A stretch of DNA of 64,000 nt from positions 62,001 through 126,000 of the forward strand of contig JAFLSE010000001.1 of NCBI GenBank assembly GCA_022511075.1. The letters are read 5' to 3'. This document shows positions 37,801-46,255 of this stretch, one piece after another. A program made the position numbers and the translations under genes. The DNA is from Prevotella sp. GTDB lineage: Bacteria; Bacteroidota; Bacteroidia; Bacteroidales; Bacteroidaceae. Each line of letters starts with the position of its first letter. Within the stretch, counting starts at the first letter, position 1. The notes below the pieces were generated by a model. That model did no database searches. It had not been told where the DNA came from and was given only the letters and a program-made list of their open reading frames with translations.

Positions 37801-38308
37801 CATCATCAAGAAAGCCACTGAGCAAGCATTGAACATTCTTAGCGAAATGAATGCCGATCGTGAGAGTTTCAGAAAATTGGGTCTTACTTTCGAGGAGAAA
37901 GCCTTCTATGACATTCTGATTCATCTTAGAGATCAGCACAATTTCGTTTATGGCGAGGACAAAACAGTGGATGGAGTTGTCATTAATGAAAAGTGCAAGA
38001 GTCTTGCCCGTAAGATTCGTGAAATCATTGATGCTAAATCTTCATTTGCTGATTGGCTTAACAACTCAAATGTACGCAACCAACTAAAACAAGATATCAA
38101 GATATGCCTTATCAAGAACGGCTATCCTCCACGCTATACATCTGAGGTATTCAAGGATGTTATGGAGCAGGTGGAGAACTTCAAGGAGAATGAGCAAATA
38201 GATATTAAAGAAGCGGAAAGAATGGCATCCCACGCAAATTCTATGTACCCTCAATATGAAGAGGAAGAAGGACTTATGATGGTAGCAGAAGACAGGAATA
38301 CACTATAG
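34868..38308 (+). CDS. hsdR: Type I restriction endonuclease subunit HsdR
   Basis: 1146 residues. The nuclease domain has Asp146 in RRPDVLLYVNG and Glu160-Leu-Lys162 (PD-ExK core). The translocase has Walker A GATGCGKT at 304-311 and the DEAH box at 414-417 (FSDEAHRTQ), plus motif III FVGFTGTPI and motif VI QTISRANR. A long helical C-terminus follows (about 700-1146). HsdR binds the HsdM-HsdS complex, translocates DNA using ATP and cuts unmethylated invading DNA. It starts 12 bases after hsdS. All three subunits look intact, so the system is probably functional. Confidence 0.96.
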   Translation: MAKYHLKNINGHFVESDYENALISFLEAEGWQYLYGENILRQNKKEVLYMDDLLHFLEKNHPQLDHEDIQQIADNVRLVGSDSDFATLHKVYGWMVDGVQFVSKSGEPLMIPLINFEEPDKNSFRVVNQFTVEYVNNGETKTRRPDVLLYVNGLPVCVIELKNPADANATIEDAWEQINIRYWRDIPALLHYCPLACISDGVKTRLGTVRTPYEHFYAWRRVEDGDKVSTMPFEELETIVKGVYRPKRFLEIFRDYIYFQDKNFDGEEKEIVCRYPQFFATRLLRESVIKSVKSRSGKGGTYFGATGCGKTYTMAFLARQLSMRCAEEIGSPTILMIVDREDLQKQGAKLFTKSTEFLGLGEVSVVPNRKILRQELGARESGGFLICTIQKFCDRKDDAIGLINERSNIICFSDEAHRTQIEGSKRIQFSEDVDENMKAMLSKPYAKVLREALPNATFVGFTGTPIAETYQTFGDEIDRYTMDQAVADGITVPIKYHPRIAKVLLNQEKAKEIEAYYAKCADEGSTKEDIAKSKKAMSSLEVLLGEPERLDKLAVDIHDHYISAVANDPERVQKAMIVCANRKIAYDLLMRFKAHYPEWFEERKTPEGVVAPTETLKKLKEMPTLAMVASVGSNDEEGMYNYLGGVKNDKRTDALDAAFKQPLSNFRIVIVVDMWITGFDVECLTYMYNDKPLQKHSLIQTISRANRKYPGKEYGLIIDYIGIRDQMIEARKMYGGDSSLAPTEDDIEQATEIFREHLEILQKLFRNYDLTPFLKIDTDPATRYVLLAKAAEYVFASTEVLNSLSNDGKKTKKVSFKTYFLQEVKRMRKAFDLCQPSGELGEEESALAQCFMAVAGMVYKMNGTDAPDAGTMNRRVAKMVEEALKYNNVESILEDGEEMDIFGPEFTERLADIKMPASKLEMLIKLLRHQITEYGKTNQVASKKFQELLEATIKQYHDRRKFLSEQEAGATQEETAEDIIKKATEQALNILSEMNADRESFRKLGLTFEEKAFYDILIHLRDQHNFVYGEDKTVDGVVINEKCKSLARKIREIIDAKSSFADWLNNSNVRNQLKQDIKICLIKNGYPPRYTSEVFKDVMEQVENFKENEQIDIKEAERMASHANSMYPQYEEEEGLMMVAEDRNTL

Positions 38309-38337
38309 ATGAAGCCTCAGGAAAGATATAAAATATT

Positions 38338-38427
38338 ATGAATAGAATTGTTCTCATAGGTAATGGCTTTGATTTAGCTCATGGGCTTCTAACGAGTTAT
38401 AAGCACTTTATGCTCTGGATCATATAA
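38338..38427 (+). pseudogene. Truncated abiH N-terminus
   Basis: ATG at 38338 opens a 29-codon frame reading MNRIVLIGNGFDLAHGLLTS then YKHFMLW, which I recognise as the conserved start of AbiH-family abortive-infection proteins (IGNGFDLAHGL). A TAA follows after 29 codons, whereas full AbiH proteins are several hundred residues. It lies 29 bases after hsdR, so it is the stump of a defence gene. Confidence 0.7.
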
Positions 38428-38553
38428 GGTGTAACTTACCAATATAAGAATATTGTTAAATTCATCAACAATCTTATTGATGCCGGACTCATTGAAAGGA
38501 CTATTCCTGACATACCTAATTCTCCACAACAGAAATATGTGGTGAAAAGATAA
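38428..38553 (+). pseudogene. C-terminal winged-helix remnant
   Basis: In the same frame after the abiH stop, the sequence reads YKNIVKFINNLIDAGLIERT followed by IPDIPNSPQQKY and a stop at 38551-38553. This resembles the winged-helix end of AlbA_2/Fic-type or RecG-like ATP-binding proteins (LIDAGLIE-TIPDKPNSP-QKY). It has no start of its own, so it is a 3' remnant joined to the abiH stump by a deletion. Confidence 0.55.
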
Positions 38554-38559
38554 TTAACA

Positions 38560-38598
38560 AAAATCCGTGTGGCTCATTGAACCACACGGATTTTGTTT
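38560..38598. terminator. Bidirectional terminator between defence island and dnaK
   Basis: AAAATCCGTGTGG (38560-38572) pairs with CCACACGGATTTT (38582-38594), with a 9-base loop and T/A tracts on both sides. It can end hsdR-side transcripts and the convergent dnaK transcript. Confidence 0.85.
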
Positions 38599-38615
38599 CT
38601 AAGCATTATCGCTTC

Positions 38616-40526
38616 TTATTTAACCTCCTCGAAGTCAGCATCTTGGATGTTGTCGCCTTGGTTGCTGCTGCCGCCTTGTGCACCGCCGTTGAAGTCGGTG
38701 TTTGGCTGCTGTGCACCTGCTCCCGGCTGTGAGTATGCCTGCTGTGTGGCAGCCTGCATAACATTGTTGATTGCAGATGTTGCGGCATCAATACCAGCCA
38801 TGTCTTGTGCCTTGTGGGCATCCTTGAGCTGTTGCAGAGCCTGCTCTACTGCTGACTTTGTGTCTGGAGCGAGTTTGTCACCATTGTCTTTCAAGAAGTT
38901 CTCGGTGGTGAAAATCATTGAGTCTGCCTGGTTCAACTTGTCAATGCGCTCACGCTCCTTCTTGTCGCTCTCGGCATTCTGCTCTGCCTCTGCCTTCATG
39001 CGCTTGATTTCGTCCTCGCTCAGACCAGAGGAAGCCTCTATGCGGATAGCCTGCTCCTTGCCTGTCTTCTTGTCTTTTGCAGACACGTTGAGGATACCGT
39101 TTGCGTCGATGTCGAACGTCACCTCTATCTGTGGAACACCGCGGCGCTCTGGAGCAATGCCTGTGAGGTTGAACTGACCGATTGACTTGTTTTGTGCAGC
39201 CATCGGACGCTCACCCTGGAGCACGTGGATAGTTACCTCTGTCTGGTTGTCGGCAGCAGTAGAGAATGTCTCGCTCTTCTTGCACGGAATGGTTGTGTTA
39301 GCCTCGATGAGTTTTGTCATTACGCCACCCATTGTCTCGATACCGAGGGTAAGAGGAGTAACGTCGAGCAGAACGATGTCGCCAACGCCGCCTTCCTTGT
39401 TGAGGATAGCACCCTGTATTGAAGCACCCACTGCCACAACCTCATCAGGATTTACACCCTTTGAAGGCTCTTTGCCGAAGTAGTTCTTAACGAGAGTCTG
39501 CACGGCAGGTATACGGCTTGAACCACCTACGAGGATAACCTCGTCAATTTCGCTTGTAGAGAGCTTTGCGTCGCGCATTGCATTCTGGCAAGGTATGAGA
39601 CAGGCCTGAATGAGTGAGTGTGCGAGCTGCTCGAACTTTGCACGAGTAAGGGTCTTTACCAAGTGCTTTGGCACACCGCCTACCGGCATGATGTAAGGCA
39701 GGTTGATTTCCGTAGATGTTGAACTTGAAAGTTCAATCTTTGCCTTCTCGGCAGCCTCCTTGAGACGCTGCATCGCCATTGGGTCTTGTGTGAGGTCTGC
39801 ACCCTCGTCGCTCTTGAACTCCTGCACGAGCCAGTCGATGATTACCTGGTCGAAGTCGTCACCGCCAAGGTGAGTGTCACCATTTGTTGAGAGTACCTCG
39901 AACACGCCGCCGCCAAACTCGAGGATAGAGATATCGAACGTACCACCACCGAGGTCGAACACAGCAATCTTCATATCCTTGTTTGCCTTGTCAACACCGT
40001 ATGCAAGGGCTGCAGCCGTTGGCTCGTTTACGATACGCTTAACGTTGAGTCCTGCAATCTGTCCTGCTTCCTTTGTTGCCTGACGCTGTGAGTCAGAGAA
40101 ATATGCAGGTACTGTGATGACTGCTTCCGTTACTTCCTGTCCGAGATAGTCCTCGGCAGTTTTCTTCATCTTCTGCAATACTATTGCGGAAATCTCCTGT
40201 GGAGTGTACTTGCGGCCGTTGATGTCAACGCGTGGATAACCACCTTCGTTAACTACCGAGTAAGGCACGCGGTCTATTTCCTTTGATGTCTGCTCCCATG
40301 TCTCGCCCATAAAGCGCTTGATAGAGTAAACAGTGTTCTTTGGGTTTGTGATTGCCTGACGCTTGGCTGGGTCGCCCACCTTGCGCTCGCCGTTCTCAAC
40401 AAAACCTACTACTGAAGGAGTGGTGCGCTTGCCTTCGCTGTTGGCAATTACAACCGGCTCGTTACCTTCAAATACAGCAACACATGAGTTTGTTGTTCCT
40501 AAGTCAATTCCAATAATCTTTCCCAT
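38616..40526 (-). CDS. dnaK: Chaperone DnaK (Hsp70)
   Basis: 636 residues, full length. The N-terminal signature [17 protein letters not shown], the phosphate motif [13 protein letters not shown] and [13 protein letters not shown] define the ATPase domain; the substrate-binding domain has TPLTLGIET and the VNVSAKDK-type strand; the end is Gly/Gln-rich and finishes in DADFEEVK. DnaK folds nascent and stress-damaged proteins with DnaJ and GrpE; neither partner gene is adjacent here. It has its own transcript, ending at the bidirectional hairpin, and a candidate operator upstream (40620-40644). Confidence 0.98.
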   Translation of the reverse strand: MGKIIGIDLGTTNSCVAVFEGNEPVVIANSEGKRTTPSVVGFVENGERKVGDPAKRQAITNPKNTVYSIKRFMGETWEQTSKEIDRVPYSVVNEGGYPRVDINGRKYTPQEISAIVLQKMKKTAEDYLGQEVTEAVITVPAYFSDSQRQATKEAGQIAGLNVKRIVNEPTAAALAYGVDKANKDMKIAVFDLGGGTFDISILEFGGGVFEVLSTNGDTHLGGDDFDQVIIDWLVQEFKSDEGADLTQDPMAMQRLKEAAEKAKIELSSSTSTEINLPYIMPVGGVPKHLVKTLTRAKFEQLAHSLIQACLIPCQNAMRDAKLSTSEIDEVILVGGSSRIPAVQTLVKNYFGKEPSKGVNPDEVVAVGASIQGAILNKEGGVGDIVLLDVTPLTLGIETMGGVMTKLIEANTTIPCKKSETFSTAADNQTEVTIHVLQGERPMAAQNKSIGQFNLTGIAPERRGVPQIEVTFDIDANGILNVSAKDKKTGKEQAIRIEASSGLSEDEIKRMKAEAEQNAESDKKERERIDKLNQADSMIFTTENFLKDNGDKLAPDTKSAVEQALQQLKDAHKAQDMAGIDAATSAINNVMQAATQQAYSQPGAGAQQPNTDFNGGAQGGSSNQGDNIQDADFEEVK

Positions 40527-40619
40527 AATCTTATAATTTTTTAGTTGTTATTTTTTTGTTTTTGTTCGTGGGCATCTTGCTTGTGGCTTGCTGCCCGTTT
40601 TTGTTTCATTTTCTGCCTA

Positions 40620-40691
40620 ATTTGGTGCAAAGGGTGTGCCAAATGTTTTTTTTTAGGATTTTATGACGAAATGTCACGTCATTTTGTCACG
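40620..40691. promoter_or_regulatory. Palindromes upstream of dnaK
   Basis: ATTTGGTGCA-AAGGG-TGTGCCAAAT (40620-40644) is an imperfect inverted repeat that overlaps the CCCTTTGCACC promoter-like sequence read toward dnaK. Next to it, ATGACG (40663-40668) with CGTCAT (40677-40682), and GTCACG repeated at 40673 and 40686, make a second symmetric site. This is not the HrcA CIRCE sequence. Confidence 0.45.
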
Positions 40692-40709
40692 AAATAAAAA
40701 AAAATATAT

Positions 40710-40717
40710 TACCTTTG
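40710..40717 (+). promoter_or_regulatory. -7 promoter box, divergent from dnaK
   Basis: TACCTTTG on the plus strand, 50 bases before the ATG at 40767. Confidence 0.65.
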
Positions 40718-40766
40718 CAGCCGTATAACATATATAAAATAATGAACGTATAATAATTATCGGTAT

Positions 40767-42059
40767 ATGAAAAGGTTATTTTTGTCTGCCTGTGTGGCAG
40801 TTGCTGCAATTACACTGCAAGCGCAAAACTCTTACATCGTAAAGACAAAGGGTGTCCAAAAAACTGCCAAAGTGTCTACATCCGAAGGTGGTGCAGAAGA
40901 AGAAAAAGAGGAGGCACAAGACTTTATTGGCAAGAATTTCAAGTACTACAGCCTATGCGACTGGAAGGAAGGAATGAAATTCATGGTGTTGCCGGAGAAA
41001 TACGACATGGTGGTAAATACATTTTGTGATGCGGCAACAGACAAGGAAGTGAGCAGCAACCGTCTGCGCTATAAGATAATGGTATATCAAGGCCATTCAG
41101 AAACCGATGACAATCACACTCGCATTAACTTCCTTTGCGAGGATGACAATAAAAACTATTACTACCAAATACCCAACGGTACGTTTGACGACTATTGCTA
41201 TGGCAAACTCGGTGTGCCAACGTTGGCATATCTCGGCGATGTAGACATTGCACGTACATTGCTCAATGGTAAGAAACTGTATACAAAGACAACCCTTTAT
41301 CGTGTTGACACCGATGCTGATGGTGATGGCTACAAAGAGGTAACCGTTCCAAAGAACGAAGAGGTAACCGTAGTGGCTATTGGTGTTGGTTCACGTAGTT
41401 TCCCAGTAAAGATTATCGTTGCAGACAAGAAGGGTAACGAGTTCTTCCAAAACGTTGCAATGAGTAAGACCAACAGTGGTATGCGTGATGATGAGTTTAT
41501 TATGGATAATACTAAGTTTACGTTCTACGGCTCTTTCGAACTCATTGATGCCAACGAGACCGCAAGCGGTGAATATGCTAAATATATTGGCAGGGATGTA
41601 TATACAAAATACAAGACCACTATGGAGAACGAGAAGGGTGATAAGGTTACAATCGTACGCCTGAGTTCGTTCAAGATAGAGAAGGTACAGCCGCAAAGCA
41701 ACACAAACTATTGCAAGTTGACACTTAAAGCCCCGTCAGGAGCAATATACTATAAGCAGGTTACTTTCGTAAACGAGAATGTTGCCGGTGATATAGACGG
41801 TATGAAAGAGGATTACTATCCATATCTCTTCGGCAATGGCAAGGGAGCTTCTGGTGTTCCTGCTTCTCATATGAAACTTATACAGCAAGGCAAGGTTGGT
41901 GTTGGCTATACCAAGGAAGAGGTGCGTATGGCAAAGGGCGAACCTAACCGTACTGCAGCTTCTTCTAACGGAGCAGAAGATTGGATTTACACTAACCTCG
42001 GACAAATTGTGAAATTCAGCAGGGCAGGCAAGGTTTTGAGAGTTATAAGCACACGATAA
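40767..42059 (+). CDS. Secreted protein with BamE-like C-terminal domain
   Basis: 430 residues with a signal peptide (MKRLFLSACVAVAAITLQAQ). An acidic low-complexity stretch (EEEKEEAQDF) follows, then beta-rich domains, one with an EF-hand-like DTDADGDGYKE. The last 60 residues (about 370-430: QGKVGVGYTKEEVRMAKGEP, then DWIYTNLGQIVKFSRAGKV) follow the BamE/SmpA-OmlA pattern, a periplasmic fold used in outer-membrane assembly and as a binding module. Overall function unknown. Co-directional with the DUF4450 gene 33 bases downstream. Confidence 0.7.
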   Translation: MKRLFLSACVAVAAITLQAQNSYIVKTKGVQKTAKVSTSEGGAEEEKEEAQDFIGKNFKYYSLCDWKEGMKFMVLPEKYDMVVNTFCDAATDKEVSSNRLRYKIMVYQGHSETDDNHTRINFLCEDDNKNYYYQIPNGTFDDYCYGKLGVPTLAYLGDVDIARTLLNGKKLYTKTTLYRVDTDADGDGYKEVTVPKNEEVTVVAIGVGSRSFPVKIIVADKKGNEFFQNVAMSKTNSGMRDDEFIMDNTKFTFYGSFELIDANETASGEYAKYIGRDVYTKYKTTMENEKGDKVTIVRLSSFKIEKVQPQSNTNYCKLTLKAPSGAIYYKQVTFVNENVAGDIDGMKEDYYPYLFGNGKGASGVPASHMKLIQQGKVGVGYTKEEVRMAKGEPNRTAASSNGAEDWIYTNLGQIVKFSRAGKVLRVISTR

Positions 42060-42092
42060 TAATTCTCATATAAAATCCCAAACTATCGGGTA

Positions 42093-45068
42093 ATGAGAAT
42101 AATATCTGTAATATTGTTGCTGGCGGCATATAGTTTTATGTCGCCAGCACAAGTTATTAAGAAGCAAGGTGATTACATAGAGTCATACACATACAACAAG
42201 CCATCTGACAAATCATCACGCAAGATGCAATATACTCCAGAGGGCAGGGCTTTTGTATGTGTTAACGGCGCAAACAGATTTACGCGCGCCCTATACGGAG
42301 GATATACTGACTATCGTATAGAGACAAGCGACCGACCGATTTTTGCCATTGCGAAAAAGGGATATCACAGGAATATACGTTTTAATATTGTTACGCAAGA
42401 CACCACAATTCAACTTGACAGCACCGAGTGGTGCGAGAGTCGCTATGAGGACGGTATGCGTAGCTACACGTTGAAAGACAGTCGCTGGAACGACGGCAGT
42501 CTGAAGATAGAGGTTGTTGCGCCAGTAACAGCCGAATCGGGAATATGGCGTTTTACTGCCATTGGCTTTGATAAACCGGTAGAACTTTCTGCTACAGTGT
42601 GCGATATAGCAGTGGCGAAACTATCGCGCAACGGTGACATCGGTGCAGATCCCCCCGGAGTATTCGAGCCTTCAACCGCTCCAAAGAACATCGAAATGAA
42701 GAATTTCGTATTGGAAAACGGAAACGATACGTTTTTTGCAGTAGAACTTGCCACCATAAGCACGCAGTCGCAGTCAGCATTGCAGTCGATGTTTGATGCT
42801 GCCGTGATTTACAACAAGCAGTTGGCAGGACGAATAGTGTTCGACACTCCCGACAAGTATATCAACACTCTCGGCGGTGCTCTCGTAATGGCTGCCGATG
42901 GTGACTGGGACGGACAGACATGGCTTCACGGTTGTATTGGCTGGCGAATGCCGTTGGCTGGCTGGCGTGCTGGCTATCTCGGTGATGTGCTTGGTTGGAA
43001 CGACCGTGCCATAAGCCATTTCGATGCATACGCAAAGAGTCAGGTCACCAACGTTGAGCCAACAATACCTCATCCCTCGCAGGACGGCAAGATGAATATG
43101 GCAAGGGCTGAAAAGAAATGGGGCACACAAATGTACAGCAACGGCTACATCTGTCGCAATCCTGAACGCAACGACCAGATGCACCATTATGATATGAACC
43201 TGAACTATGTCGATGAGTTGTTGTGGCATTTCCAATATGATGCAGATACCGTTTATATGCGCAAGATGTGGAAGGTGTTGACTTCGCACTTGGCTTGGGA
43301 AAAACGCAACTACGACCCTGACGACGACGGACTTTATGATGCCTACTGTTGTATTTGGGCAAGCGACGCGTTGTATTACAATGGTGGTGCCGTGACTCAT
43401 TCTTCGGCATACAACTACAGGGCAAACCTTCTCGCATCACGTATTGCAGAGATTATCGGCGAGGACGGTACGCAATACAAAAAAGAGGCAGAAAAGATTT
43501 TGCAGGCTATGAACCAGCGCCTGTGGCTTGATGACAAAGGACGCTGGGCAGAATTTGAAGACCTTATGGGACTGCAACGCAAGCACGAGAGTGCTGCCGT
43601 GTGGTCGATATACACGCCTATAGACTGCGGAGCAGGCAACGGTGAGCAGTTTTATAGGGCAACCGAATATGTAAGTCGGAACATTCCGCACATAGATGTC
43701 GTTGCCGACGGCAAGAACTACGGACAGACAATATCAACCACCAACTGGCTGCCATACGCATGGAGCATCAACAATGTGGCTGCTGCCGAAGTGATGCACA
43801 CTGCGCTTGCCTTCTACGAGGCAGGACGCACCGACGAGGCTTTTGCACTGATGAAAGCCAACATTATGGACCAGATGTATATAGGACAAAGTCCAGCAAA
43901 CTTCGGACAGATTTCCTATTACGATGCTGCCCGTGGCGAATGCTATCGCGACTTTGGCGACTGCATCGGCATATCATCGCGCACTCTCCTGGAAGGCTTG
44001 TTCGGTATAAAGCCACAGGCTCTCTACGGCAAATGCATAATACAGCCGGGCTTCCCTGCGGAGTGGGAAAACGCATCTGTAACCACTCCCTATCTCTCCT
44101 ATATATATAATAAGGTGGGAGGCAAGGTTGTGCTGAAGATAGAACAAAACTTCTCGCGTCCGCTGAAAATCGTGATAAGGCAGCACATCGGCGGTGGCAA
44201 GTTCCGTGAGATTGAGGGCAGCAGCGACCTGTGTCAGACAATAGAGTTTGATGATGTTGCCAATATGGCATCTCCATCATACAATACTTGTTGTAATATG
44301 CCACAAGATGCTGATGTACTTGGCTTGTCAGAACCTGATGCCACTTTGGGTAAGTATAGCCAGATAAACATTGACAAGCATTTCAATGCCAACGTGACCG
44401 ACATTTTCAACAACCAGTATGTATCGCCACGCCCACAGACAACAACATTGCAAATACCATTGCAAGGCATAGGCGAGTGGTGTCACCCTCTCTTCAATGT
44501 AGAGATAAACGATTCCGTTTTCCGTTCCCTTATAGCAAACAACAAGTTCAATGTTGCAGGCATACCTTTCCGCACTCCGTCAAGCGGCAGCAACATCGTC
44601 TATACATCGTTGTGGGACAACTATCCCGACAGCATTTCGATACCTCTCGGTAAGGCTCGTGCCAATCGCATCTGTCTGCTTATGGCTGGCTCAACAAACC
44701 ACATGCAATGCCACATAGACAATGCTTTGCTTGTGGCTCACTACACCGACGGCACTGCCGATACTCTTGCGTTGCGCAATCCCGACAACTGGTGCCCAAT
44801 AGAGCAAGACTATTTCATAGACGGCAAGGCATTCCGTGCCCCTGCCCCTCGCCCTTACCGTGTGTGTCTCGGCACAGGCGATGTAAGTCGCGACCTCGGC
44901 AGCAAACTCAACATAAAGGGAGTTTACGGGCGTGAAATCCCTGGTGGTGCAGCCCAAATGCTCATCATGCCAGTCAATGGCAGCAAGCGTATGCAGTCGC
45001 TCACCTTGCGAACACTCTCCAACGATATCGTTGTCGGCATTATGGGCATTACCTTGCAGAAACCTTGA
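42093..45068 (+). CDS. DUF4450-type secreted protein, (alpha/alpha)6-like glycosidase candidate
   Basis: 991 residues with a signal peptide (MRIISVILLLAAYSFMSPAQ). An N-terminal beta-rich domain is followed by a helical part with glycosidase-style aromatic/acidic segments: GDWDGQTWLHGCIGWRMP (about residue 268 on), YDPDDDGLYDAYCCIWASD (about 406 on) and NYGQTISTTNWLPYAWS (about 545 on), typical of (alpha/alpha)6 toroid enzymes. The C-terminal third is beta-rich. I place it in DUF4450 from memory of Bacteroides proteins; substrate unknown, with plant polysaccharide use likely given the CE8 genes in the window. Possibly co-transcribed with the gene before it. Confidence 0.7.
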   Translation: MRIISVILLLAAYSFMSPAQVIKKQGDYIESYTYNKPSDKSSRKMQYTPEGRAFVCVNGANRFTRALYGGYTDYRIETSDRPIFAIAKKGYHRNIRFNIVTQDTTIQLDSTEWCESRYEDGMRSYTLKDSRWNDGSLKIEVVAPVTAESGIWRFTAIGFDKPVELSATVCDIAVAKLSRNGDIGADPPGVFEPSTAPKNIEMKNFVLENGNDTFFAVELATISTQSQSALQSMFDAAVIYNKQLAGRIVFDTPDKYINTLGGALVMAADGDWDGQTWLHGCIGWRMPLAGWRAGYLGDVLGWNDRAISHFDAYAKSQVTNVEPTIPHPSQDGKMNMARAEKKWGTQMYSNGYICRNPERNDQMHHYDMNLNYVDELLWHFQYDADTVYMRKMWKVLTSHLAWEKRNYDPDDDGLYDAYCCIWASDALYYNGGAVTHSSAYNYRANLLASRIAEIIGEDGTQYKKEAEKILQAMNQRLWLDDKGRWAEFEDLMGLQRKHESAAVWSIYTPIDCGAGNGEQFYRATEYVSRNIPHIDVVADGKNYGQTISTTNWLPYAWSINNVAAAEVMHTALAFYEAGRTDEAFALMKANIMDQMYIGQSPANFGQISYYDAARGECYRDFGDCIGISSRTLLEGLFGIKPQALYGKCIIQPGFPAEWENASVTTPYLSYIYNKVGGKVVLKIEQNFSRPLKIVIRQHIGGGKFREIEGSSDLCQTIEFDDVANMASPSYNTCCNMPQDADVLGLSEPDATLGKYSQINIDKHFNANVTDIFNNQYVSPRPQTTTLQIPLQGIGEWCHPLFNVEINDSVFRSLIANNKFNVAGIPFRTPSSGSNIVYTSLWDNYPDSISIPLGKARANRICLLMAGSTNHMQCHIDNALLVAHYTDGTADTLALRNPDNWCPIEQDYFIDGKAFRAPAPRPYRVCLGTGDVSRDLGSKLNIKGVYGREIPGGAAQMLIMPVNGSKRMQSLTLRTLSNDIVVGIMGITLQKP

Positions 45069-45091
45069 CGAAATTGTAAAAAACTCTTCTT

Positions 45092-46252
45092 TTAAAGCGG
45101 CTTCTTTATCACAAATGCAAGCACCTTCCTAAATTTCTCTATAAACTCATCGGCTTGCGCCATAGTGAGGCAAAGCGGAGGCAAGAGTCGCAACACGTTT
45201 GTGCCGGCACAACCTGTGAAGCAATGCTCCTCATATATGAGCGGCAGACGCACGTCTTTATGCGGACAAGCCAAGTCGATGCCAATCATCAAGCCACGAC
45301 CACGCACATCGAGAATTAAATCGGGATATTCTTGTTGCAGCTTATTCAGTTCGGCAATAAGGTGCTCGCCAACATTGTGTGCGTTCTCCACAAGATTTTC
45401 CTTTTCCATTATGTCGAGCACGGCAAGGGCGGCGCTGCAACCAAGATGATTGCCGCCGAAAGTTGTGCCGAGTTGTCCGTATACAGGAGTGAATTGTGGA
45501 GAGATAAGCACGCCACCCATAGGGAAACCATTTGCAATGCCTTTTGCTACGGTGATAATATCGGGGCGTATACCGAGCCATTGATGTGCAAAAAACTTTC
45601 CACTGCGTCCATAGCCGCATTGTATTTCGTCGCAGATGAGCACCGTGCCGTGTTTCTTGCAAGCGGCGTGCAGTCCTTGCGCAAATTCCTCGGTTGCCAT
45701 CCTTATACCACCGACACCCTGAATACATTCAATAATCACTGCGCACACATCACCTTTTGCAAGTTCCTTTTCCCATGCTTCAAGGTTGTTGAGGGGCAGG
45801 TATGTAACGTGTCCGTTGGCATTGATTGGTGCGATAATCTTCGGATTGTCGGTAGCCTCTACAGCCAACGATGTTCTTCCGTGGAAAGCCTTTTGAGCCG
45901 CCAGCACCCGTGTCCTGCCTGTACTGAAAGATGCAAGTTTCAAGGCATTCTCGTTTGCCTCTGCACCGCTGTTGATAAGAAACAATTGATAGTCCTCATA
46001 TCCGCTTGCCTTTCCCAAGCGCAGTGCAAGTTCCTCTTGCAAACGATTTATTACAGAGTTGCTGTAGAATGAAATATTTTGCAACTGCTCTGTAATCTTC
46101 TTTATATAATGTGGGTGGCTGTGTCCTACGCTTATCACTGCGTGTCCGCCATACAGGTCAAGATATTCCTGTCCTTTGTCGTCCCACACCTTGCATCCTT
46201 GTCCCTTCACAATGTTTACATCGAACAAGGGATATACATCGAATAGTTTCAT
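45092..46252 (-). CDS. argD: Acetylornithine-type aminotransferase ArgD
   Basis: 386 residues. Fold-type I PLP transaminase of class III: SGAEANE at 95-101, DEIQCGYGRSG at 208-218 with the PLP-contacting Asp208, and the Schiff-base Lys237 in TVAKGIANG. ArgD converts N-acylglutamate semialdehyde to N-acylornithine. In Bacteroides fragilis the acyl group in this pathway is succinyl rather than acetyl, so succinylated substrates are possible here. Last gene of the arg operon, 3 bases after argC, convergent with the DUF4450 gene. Confidence 0.93.
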   Translation of the reverse strand: MKLFDVYPLFDVNIVKGQGCKVWDDKGQEYLDLYGGHAVISVGHSHPHYIKKITEQLQNISFYSNSVINRLQEELALRLGKASGYEDYQLFLINSGAEANENALKLASFSTGRTRVLAAQKAFHGRTSLAVEATDNPKIIAPINANGHVTYLPLNNLEAWEKELAKGDVCAVIIECIQGVGGIRMATEEFAQGLHAACKKHGTVLICDEIQCGYGRSGKFFAHQWLGIRPDIITVAKGIANGFPMGGVLISPQFTPVYGQLGTTFGGNHLGCSAALAVLDIMEKENLVENAHNVGEHLIAELNKLQQEYPDLILDVRGRGLMIGIDLACPHKDVRLPLIYEEHCFTGCAGTNVLRLLPPLCLTMAQADEFIEKFRKVLAFVIKKPL

Positions 46253-46255
46253 TGT

